A stretch of 64,000 nt of DNA from Camellia lanceoleosa (Eukaryota > Streptophyta > Magnoliopsida > Ericales > Theaceae), in assembly GCA_025200525.1 (NCBI GenBank), contig CM045761.1, forward strand, positions 94,712,182-94,776,181, read 5' to 3'. Within the stretch, counting starts at the first letter, position 1; each line of letters opens with the position of its first letter. The notes beneath the pieces were generated by a model. It made no database searches. It was not told where the DNA came from and was given only the letters and a program-made list of their open reading frames with translations. Position numbers and translations under genes: made by a program. This document shows, in pieces, positions 56,419-64,000 of this stretch.

Positions 56419-58076
56419 ATGGTGAATCCGAATGGCCTAAATGGGCCTAACCGAACCCTTAAGGATTGCTTCACACCCACTACATATCCATTACCATCAT
56501 ACATCTAGTTACCCGACACCACTGCTGCTCATTATGAGATTTGAGTGCCTGTTTGGCAGAGCTTAATTACAGCTTATTTCAGCTTTCAGCTTAATTTAAG
56601 CTATTTTGATATGTTTGCTTTAGTTTATAGCTTATAACTTATAACTTATAACTTTTTGGAAGTCAGAAATCAGCTTATTCTTTGAGTGGGGCAGGAGATG
56701 CTTTAAGAATAAGCTGGAAATGAGCTTAAGCTGAAAGTTATAAGCTATAAGCTGTTTAGGCATAAGCTATAAGCACTTTTCCACAGCTCTACCAAACAGG
56801 GCCTAAGTCCAACACCATCCAAATACTCCCATCATTCCATGGACTAGCTCAAGATGACCCTTACAAACATCTGCATGAATTTATGGAAATTTGCTCTACA
56901 GTGAGGATCCATAACTTCACCAATGAGGCCCTAATGTTGCGTTTGTTTCCATTTTCATTAAAAGACAAAGCCAAACATTGGTTGAACTCCTTATCTGCTA
57001 ATTCAATCACAACTTGGGACCAATTACAGTAGAAGTTTTTGGAGAAGTACTTTCCCATTGGTAAGACCAACCAACTCAGGCGAGCTATCACCAATTTTGC
57101 TCAAATTGATGGCGAGCAATTTCATGAAACATGGGAAAGACTTTGTGACCTTCTCCAACAATGTCCTCACCACCAAGTGCTTGATTGGCAACTTATTTAG
57201 ACCTTTTACTATGGCTTAATTGAGCCTCATCATGAAATGGTGGATTCTTCTTGTGGTGGGACATTCATGTCCAAAAATAACGCCGAGGCATGGCAATTAT
57301 TTGAGAACTTAAGTAATAATTCCCTTCACCATGACTCCATAGCCCGACAAGTCCGGAAACCAATAGTTAGAACCCTGAAAAAAGGGGGCATTTATGAGGT
57401 AGGGCAAAACCTAGAGTTAGCCCAACAAGTAGAGGCATTGTCCCACAAAATGGACTAATTATTAGTTGCAAGACATGCCCCTACACAGCAAGATCAACCT
57501 CAATTTCACGAGGCATGTGCTATTTGTGCGAGCCCTGCTCATGACTTGAGTGAGTGCCCTTCGACATTACAATTTCCAAAATTAGTCCAAGAGCATGTGA
57601 ATGCGGCTTAAGGATTCTCTAATTTGGGTAATGACCCATATTTTAACACATACAATCCGGGATGAAGAAATCACTTTAATTTTTCATGGAGACCTCCTTC
57701 ACAAGGCACTTCTTACAATCCTCCTCCACCAACGCAGAATTTTAATAATTTTGCTAACCAATCTTCCTACCAACCACCGTAACCTTTTCGATCCCCACAA
57801 CTGTACCGGCAAGCACAACCCCCGCCTGTTCCTTAAGGCAACTCTGCTTTTGAGACTCAGGTGTTGGAAGTTCTCTTAGAACTTAAGAGGTTAGCACCAG
57901 TAGTTCACTCCCATACTCACTCTATTGCCAAGCTAGTGGCCCAATTAGGTCAAATGGCTAATAACATGAATATGAGAGAGGAGGAAAAATTACCGAGACA
58001 GATAGTGGCCAACCCTAAGGATCAATATGGGGCAGAGGGGTCGGCTAGGAATAGAAAGCACCATGAGCAGGTGTAA
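56419..58076 (+). pseudogene. E4 gag (Athila)
   Basis: Starts 'MVNPNGLNGPNRTLKDCF', is interrupted by a MITE, then reads 'DDPYKHLHEFMEICSTVR', 'PFSLKDKAKHWLNSLSANS' and 'FPIGKTNQLRRAITNFAQ', the Athila capsid hallmarks. A knuckle-like 'CAICASPAHDLSECP' lies near 57520. Stops at several places (for example 'DQLQ*KFLEKYF', 'DWQLI*TFYY') show long decay. A later part (57861-58076) is open. Confidence 0.85.
56545..56803. mobile_element. PIF/Harbinger-type MITE, 259 bp
   Basis: Terminal repeats GTGCCTGTTTGGCAGAGCT and (reverse complement, right end) GGCCCTGTTTGGTAGAGCT. Flanks TGA (56542-56544) and TAA (56804-56806), a TWA duplication with one change. The interior is rich in 'agcttataa' inverted pieces. 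It lies inside the gag reading of E4. Confidence 0.8.
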
Positions 58077-58124
58077 GCAATGATTACTTTGAGAAGTGGA
58101 AGGGAGTTAGAGCCTTAGTTAGTT

Positions 58125-59291
58125 GTGTCTAATGCAACTAAGGCTAAGAAGGGTGATCATGGTGGTCAACCCAAAGAAAGCAAGGGTGAGGAAGAGACAC
58201 CCAAAGGGGATGACTTCGTCTCTAGTACGTCACATGAACCTAAGGCACTAGGTGTGCCGAAGGTACCCTTTCCCCAATGCCTTGATACACCGTCCCCTTT
58301 TAATAAGAAGGTGACATCCATGGAAACGATGATGGAGGTCTTTAAACAGGTAAAAATCAACCTCTCCCTGCTGGAGGCGATTAAGCAAGTACCCTCCTAT
58401 GCTAAATTTCTGAAGGACCTTTGTACGCAAAAGCGTAAATCTAGGACACACGTGTCCCAAAAGATCATACTCATGGAGCAAGTGAGGTCCATCTTATTGA
58501 GTGACACACCCCCTAAGCTTAAAGACCCGGGTACCCCAACCATTCCATGCATTATAGGAGATCATTTTATTGATAGGGCCTTGTTAGATTTAGGGACTAG
58601 TGTCAATTTGTTGCCGTACTCTGTGTATGAAGAATTCGGGCTTGGCAAGTTAAAGCCCACTACTGTTACCCTTTAGTTGGCTGACCGATCCCTCAAAGTG
58701 CCACATGGCATGATTGAGGATGTGCTAGTAAAAGTTGATAGGTTTTATTTTCTTGTTGACTTTTTGGTTTTAGATATGGAACCGTTAGCCATCTCTAGTA
58801 AGCAAATCCCGTTGATCTTAGGTCGACCTTTCTTGGCTATGGCCAATGCTTGCATAAATTGTCGTACTGGGGTTATGGATGTTTCATTTGGAAATATGCA
58901 AGTGAAACTCAGTGTGTTCCTAGTATCCCAACAACCCCATAAAAGAGAGGAGTGTTTATTTGTGGATAATATGGATGGGATTGTGGAGGAGGCTTTACCC
59001 TCCATTCTTGTAGAGGATCTTCTAGAGGCTTGTCAAACTAATTTTTGGTTTGAAAATTTTGATATTGACGGATCAGATGAGGAGGTGAATGCCTTACTTA
59101 ATTCTTCTTCTACACCGGATTTTCCTCCGTGGAAAGCCCGATTTGAGTCCCTTCCTCCTTTCTCTAGAGAGCCTACCATACCATCCCTAGTCACACCACC
59201 TACACTTGAGTTGAAGCCACTCCCGACCACACTCAAGTATGCCTTTTTAGGGCCAAAGGATACTTTACCTGTTATCGTTGCATCGACTTAA
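58125..59291 (+). pseudogene. E4 protease and flanking gag-pol linker
   Basis: Two open frames split by one TAG at 58674-58676 (likely a former glutamine). The first carries 'FIDRALLDLGTSVNLLPYS', with DLGTS in place of the usual DxGAS loop, followed by 'VYEEFGLGKLKPT'. The second has 'VDFLVLDMEP' and 'IPLILGRPFLAMANACINC', the conserved ILGRPFL block. The linker to RT is acidic and Pro-rich. Confidence 0.85.
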
Positions 59292-60786
59292 CTACAGACT
59301 AAGAAAGTCAATTAATGAATGTTCTTGTGGCACATCGGAGTGCTATAGGGTGGTCGGTGGCTGATTTGAATGGGATTGATCCCTCCATGTGCATGTATCA
59401 TATACATCTAGAGGAGGACACCAAACCTTCTCGGGAAATGTAACAAAGACTTAATCCCAACATAAAAGAGGTTGTGAAAAAAAAGGTTTTGAAATTGTTA
59501 GATGCGGTTATTATATACCCCATCTCGGATAGCAAGTGGGTGAGTCCCACACAAGTGGTGCTTAAGAAATCGGGCAGCACTGTTGTAGAGAATGAGCAAG
59601 GAGAGTTAGTCCTCACACGAACCACTACTAGGTGGCGAGTGTGTATTAATTATAGGAGATTGAATTCCATGACTAGGAAGAACCATTTTCCTTTGCCATT
59701 TATTGACCAAATTCTTGAGAGGTTACCAAGGCAAGGTTTTTATTGTTTCTTGATGGCTATTCGGGGTATAATCAAGTCTCGGTGTACCCTGCTGACCATG
59801 AAAAGACCACATTCACTAGCCATTTTGGCACTTTTGCTTATAGGCGCACGCCTTTTAGGCTATGTAATGCACCGACGACTTTTCAATGGTGTATGATGGC
59901 CATTTTCTCTGACATAGTAGAGATATTTTTACAGGTTTTCATGGATGACTTCTCCGTATTTGGGCCGTCTTTTGAGGAATGTCTCAAGAACTTAACTAAA
60001 GTCCTTATTTGTTATGTAGAGACAAACTTGATTTTGAGTTGGGAGAAGAGCCATTTTATGGTTCGCAAGGGTATAGTGATGTTACACATTGTGTCCCCTC
60101 GAGGTATAGAGGTTGACAAATCTAAGGTTGACCTCATTGCAGGCCTTCCTCCACCCAATTTTGTGAGTTAAGTTAGGTCTTTCCTAGGGCACGTTAGTTT
60201 TTACCGTCGATTCATCAAAGATTTTAGTAAAATATCTTGTCCTTTGTGTAGTTTACTGGCTAAGGACGCACCTTTTGTCTTTGATGAGGTATGTCTTACA
60301 GCCTTTGAAACACTCCGAGCGGCCATTACTACTGTCCCAATCATGAAATCACCAGATTGGTCGCTTCCCTTTGAAATCATGTCTGATGCCTCAGATTATG
60401 CTAGCAGGGCTGTGTTGGGCTAAAGGGTCAATAGGGCACCCTATGCTATATACTATGCTAGTCTCACTCTCTCAGATGCACAATTGAATTACACTACCAA
60501 TGAGAAATAGCTGCTAGCTGTGGTCTTTACCTTAGATAAATCCTAGTCCTATCTTCTAGGTTTCAAGGTCATAGTCTTCACTGATCATGCCACTTTGCAG
60601 TATTTACTATCAAAGAAAGAGACCAAACCTAGGTTGATTAGAAGGATATTGTTGCTTCAGGAATTTCACTTAGAGATCCGAGATAAGAAAAGATCTGAGA
60701 ATGTGGTGGTGGATCACCTCTCCCGAGTCCTTGTTAAGTATACTACTGACCCTTTAACTTTACATGATTCGTTTCAGGACGAATAA
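59292..60786 (+). pseudogene. E4 reverse transcriptase and RNase H
   Basis: RT begins 'VVKKKVLKLLDAVIIYPISD'. A frameshift near 59743 joins to 'LDGYSGYNQVSVYPADHEKT'. The catalytic block is 'FMDDFSVFG' near 59940 (Athila uses FMDD for YxDD). Then 'SFLGHVSFYRRFIKDFS' follows a stop at 60171, and RNase H reads 'MSDASDYA', 'YTTNEK*LLAVVF', '[20 protein letters not shown]' and 'VVDHLSRVL'. Unlike E1 it has a single RNase H. Non-functional. Confidence 0.88.
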
Positions 60787-60986
60787 CTTCTTGTGGTGTC
60801 ACAAGCAAGCCCCCACGATTTGAACATATTGTGAATTACTTGTCCATTGGGAAAATTCCTCAAAATTGGTCTAAGCAAGACAAAGACCGATTCTTTTCGC
60901 AGGTCAGGTATAATTTTTGGGAGGATTCGGAGTTGTTCAAATATTGTTCCGACCAAGTGATCCGACGATGTGTGCCGGAGAGTGAG
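60787..60986 (+). pseudogene. E4 integrase N-terminus, truncated by E7
   Basis: Reads 'NYLSIGKIPQNWSKQDKDRF', then 'FWEDSELFKYCSDQVIRRCV' and 'PESE', the Athila integrase entry region, and stops being homologous at 60986. The zinc finger and DDE core are absent. Confidence 0.8.
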
Positions 60987-63900
60987 TGTGGATGCGCCCC
61001 GCATGAGGGACTTATGCTGCCATAGTTCGGACTCGATTTGTCATGTTTCGTAATCTGAACCAAAGAGTCCAAATCCAGCAAATCGTTTTGAGAAAAACAG
61101 ATTTTGAAAGAAGTGCCAAATATGGACTGCTTTGCCAGATACAGAGTCGCCACCTAAATATTTTTAATGGGGGAATTTAGGAAACCTTGACTCGGTGCCA
61201 AAGGCCACGTGTCCGTCATCACCAAAGTTGCCTCGGCTCGGGAACTTGGGTACGATTGGGGAAGGTCAGCTATGAGCACCCTCTCTCGCCCGATCTGAAG
61301 ATCGGCCTCTACTAACCGTGATATCCTATTTTGAAAACGTTATGTGTTCTTATTCCGGTTATTAGCCTAGAATTACTATGTGATGCGCACAACACAAAAG
61401 TATAGACTAGATTGCCTAATTTGGAATGAAACATTGCATATCCGTTTGTTTGGAAAACGCTTTGGAATTTGCTACTCGTAAGTAGGCTAAAATACGGATT
61501 TCAATGAGTTGTTCTAACTCAAACAGTCCAACCTTCACCCACAGGCATTCAAGCAGTTTATATCATGTAAGCATCTAGCCGCATGGTAAGCATGCTGTCA
61601 TATTAACATTCACACTCATGCGAGATGCTAAAGCATAAAATACTTACAATGTACTCTGAGCCAAAACAATGAATTAGTTAGTAATCATGCGTGATCCTAG
61701 TTCATGTTAAAATGGCTAATGCGTCGCATACAGAATGTTACTAGAATAGGCTCGGCTAATCCTAGGATGGCATGTGAGATGCTACAAATAACACGTATTC
61801 AATTTGGAATTTGAAATACAATGCAGTTAGCATGATGCGCCGAGCCCGGTGCATGCAAGACAAATGAATGAATGCATGCATGCATAGCATAAGGATGCTA
61901 ATTTAAATATGACCTAATACTAACCATCAAAAGCAGGTAAGTAAAAGGGAGAAAGAAGTGGGGGTTGAAAGACATGCACACAAGCACCCACGCACCCACA
62001 CTTATTACAAATTTGCCCCCGCTCGGAGGGACCGAAATAATAATACAATTAATTAACCTACAAGCTAATTAATTATTACAGACCAATTAAACTAGCTAAG
62101 CAAATTAACTAATCTAAGAAAGCAGCAAACTGCAGCCTCGGGAAGAGGGTCCAATGCATGCGCGCTCGGTTCCGCTCGGAAAGTCATTGCCATACACAGG
62201 ATGCCTCTGCTTTGACTGTTCAGCTCCTTTGAAGACTGCACAAGTCTCAGGGTTGCTTCTCTGAATGCTGTAGAACACCACCGGCTAAGGGGACTGGCCA
62301 CTGGCCATGGAAAATGACCACCGGCCACTAATTGAGATATCGGCCACTGATGGATGGCCGGTTGGCACTGAAGATGGCCGGCCGGCCAAATCTTCCTGCA
62401 GAAACTGATTTTGACAGCAGCAGAGGGCAAGGCATAGCATGGCAATGCATTTCAAGCAATGTATGCACCAATCATACTCCTTATCATGTTTATGACTCAA
62501 AGGAGTATAGGTCTCGATTCTCGGACCACCAATCGCGCATTTCAATGCATGATGGCCCAAAGAATCCAAGTATGCATTTTGATATGAAATGCAATGCACA
62601 TAATCAAACAAAGGGGCTCATCCTCTATCATACTTAACTCAAGAGGTGAAGCATGCATGCAAATGGAGTGCAACTTAGACATGGAGGCTAAGTATGCAAA
62701 ATGAGCATGCAAGGCATGTGACAACTATGCTAGTGGCAAACATGCAACAACATGTAAAGTGGACTAAGCATAGGAACAATGCAAAGCAACTTAACCAATG
62801 AAATACATGCCAAATGCATCATGATTTCAAGCAAGCAATAACATGTAATAGGCCAAGTATGCAACAATGCACAAGGCAAGCATGCTATAACACATGAAGG
62901 ATGGACTTAAACTAATTTAGGCAGCCCTCAAACGAGCCTAAAACAGTGGCCAACATGCTCAATAATGGAGGCTAAAACACATACCAATAGACATGCATGC
63001 AAGGTCCAAGACTTGGGCATAAAAGAGGGACTTTTAAGCACACTTGAAAGGATGGAAACATGGATGCAAGGCATACATGGAAAGCTCTGAAATCATGTTA
63101 GTGATGGTGCCAAACCAAGCAAGCAAGACAAGCCAAACATGCAACCAATGGTCCAAAGCCTAAGGCAAGCCAATGAGGTATTGAACTACCCTTAACAAAA
63201 CCAAACATAGCATGAATTGAATGAACAAAATCAGAGGTTTAGTATGTTAAAACAAAGCTAAAAACACAGTGACATGGCATCCTAGGGGGCCTAAACATGA
63301 TGGCATGCATGAAGATCTAAACATGAATCATGAGATAACAACCTTATAAAGCATTAAAGGGACATCAAATGCAAGCGTACAAGCACATCATGAGGTCTAA
63401 AATAACATGCCAAGTGGTTCCAAACCACTGAAACAAAGCAAGGATGGCATGCTAGAGGCGCCAATGCTTAAGGCATACAAGAGGGATTACATGGTGGCTA
63501 TACAAAGCAAAGCATGGATGACCCAAACAACCAAAAAAAGTCCTCAAGCACACTAAATCATGCACAAAAGCTTCACAAAGCTGAGCCAAAATCATGATAA
63601 AACAAAGGTCAAAGCTTAAAGCATGTTAAGGCCTAAACATGGCATTACAAGGCATGTATGCTAAGCAAGCATGGTGTACCAAAACCAACTCAAAACAGTG
63701 CTAAATCATGACATAATAAGCACAAAAAATGGCTAAGGCATGGTCAACATACACTTAAATTAGATGCTCCCTCAAGAGGCAAAAATGGCCCTTTTTAAGG
63801 ACAACAAGGAGAGGGGGTGGCCCTCTCCTTCTTAAGACCTCAAGGCACCATCCTCACCTCTGAAATCCCTCAAGATTTTAGTGGTGAGGAGGCCCAAACA

Positions 63901-64000
63901 CAATGGTCCCGGAGCTTAACCAAAATGGCACAAAACAAGGGCCAAACAAGCCTTAAGAGGGGTCAAACAACCCTAAAGCTTAAAACACCCTTAAACAACT
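60987..64000 (-). repeat. E7: LTR of the E1/E2/E3 family, running off the window
   Basis: Starts at TGTGGATGCGCC (LTR end on the minus strand), matching the E3 LTR end rather than E1 or E2. It then follows the family order: 'gagtccaaatccagcaaatcg', 'gagtcgccacctaaata', 'cgcccgatctgaagatcgg', 'gcgccgagcccggtgcatg', GCATGC-rich text, and the 'gaggagaggggg..cctctcc' segment near 63810. About 3.0 kb is visible. It could be a solo LTR or a full element. The 5 bp before it are GTGAG; the other flank is outside. Confidence 0.85.
62280..62395 (-). promoter_or_regulatory. E7 LTR second CGGCCA-type cluster
   Basis: CCGGCCAC, TCGGCCAC, TGGCCGGT and TGGCCGGCCGGCCA motifs in 115 bp, at the position of the second cluster in the other LTRs. 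Well preserved. Confidence 0.55.

Larger units (their letters stand above)
54950..60986 (+). mobile_element. E4: degenerate Athila-lineage element
   Basis: Plus strand: 5' LTR end, tRNA-Asp-like primer site (55837-55854), long leader, gag, protease, RT, RNase H, then the start of integrase, where E7 interrupts. Many stops and frameshifts. Its sequence motifs are characteristic of Athila. The left border is approximate. Confidence 0.82.

Noticed and set aside
61020..64000. Start of a host gene region at the right end
   Set aside because: The whole stretch aligns in order with the family LTRs, and ORFs in it are shorter than 125 aa and overlap LTR landmarks.

Overview
The window is plant nuclear DNA made almost wholly of nested retroelements; I see no ordinary host gene. 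Plant origin follows from Ty3/Gypsy elements of the Tat (Ogre-like) and Athila lineages, a fragment resembling a plant pararetrovirus (Caulimoviridae), Harbinger-type MITEs and a plant mobile domain (PMD) gene. An angiosperm is likely; I cannot name a species.

Main structure. One very large Tat/Ogre-like element, here called E1, lies on the minus strand over 1-52527. Its 3' LTR is at 1-1227 (cut by the window edge), its tRNA-Arg-type primer binding site at 51525-51541, and its 5' LTR remnant at 51547-52527. Gag, protease, RT, RNase H, a second archaeal-type RNase H and integrase follow in order, but pol is split by a 34-kb insertion (11379-45343). The RNase H reading resumes exactly across that insertion, which is flanked by a 5-bp target duplication (GCAGT/GCAGC). 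With the insertion and one MITE removed, the internal region is about 15.9 kb. With two LTRs of about 5 kb the element would be about 26 kb, at the top of the known size range.

Inside E1. The insertion is E2 (minus strand), a gag-only relative with 5.07-5.08 kb LTRs. E2's 5' LTR is interrupted by E3 (27054-41101, plus strand, target duplication AACAC), another gag-only copy that has lost most of its 5' LTR and its primer site. E3's 278-bp repeat array is interrupted by the pararetrovirus fragment (33598-34563). Order of events: E1, then E2, then E3, then the viral fragment.

Antisense cargo. Between integrase and the 3' LTR, E1 carries two genes on the opposite strand (2740-8204): a PMD gene and a DUF7745-like gene. 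Both have introns and their own TATA-type promoters, and both are now broken. E2 and E3 keep only the last exons of the second gene. Clusters of the hexamer CGGCCA/TGGCCG lie just upstream of the TATA boxes of both antisense genes and of the LTR promoters. This is the most unusual signal in the window.

Right flank. 52528-54635 is a truncated minus-strand Gypsy element (E5: gag and start of protease). About 55.0-60.99 kb is a degenerate plus-strand Athila element (E4) with a MITE in gag. E4 ends inside integrase, where another LTR of the E1/E2/E3 family (E7, minus strand) starts and runs off the window.

How the parts relate. E1 supplied gag, protease, RT, RNase H and integrase, while E2 and E3 kept LTRs, leader sequence (E2) and a modified gag. 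That fits an autonomous/non-autonomous partnership. E1 is now dead: its RT active-site motif is deleted in frame, integrase is frameshifted and there are several stops.
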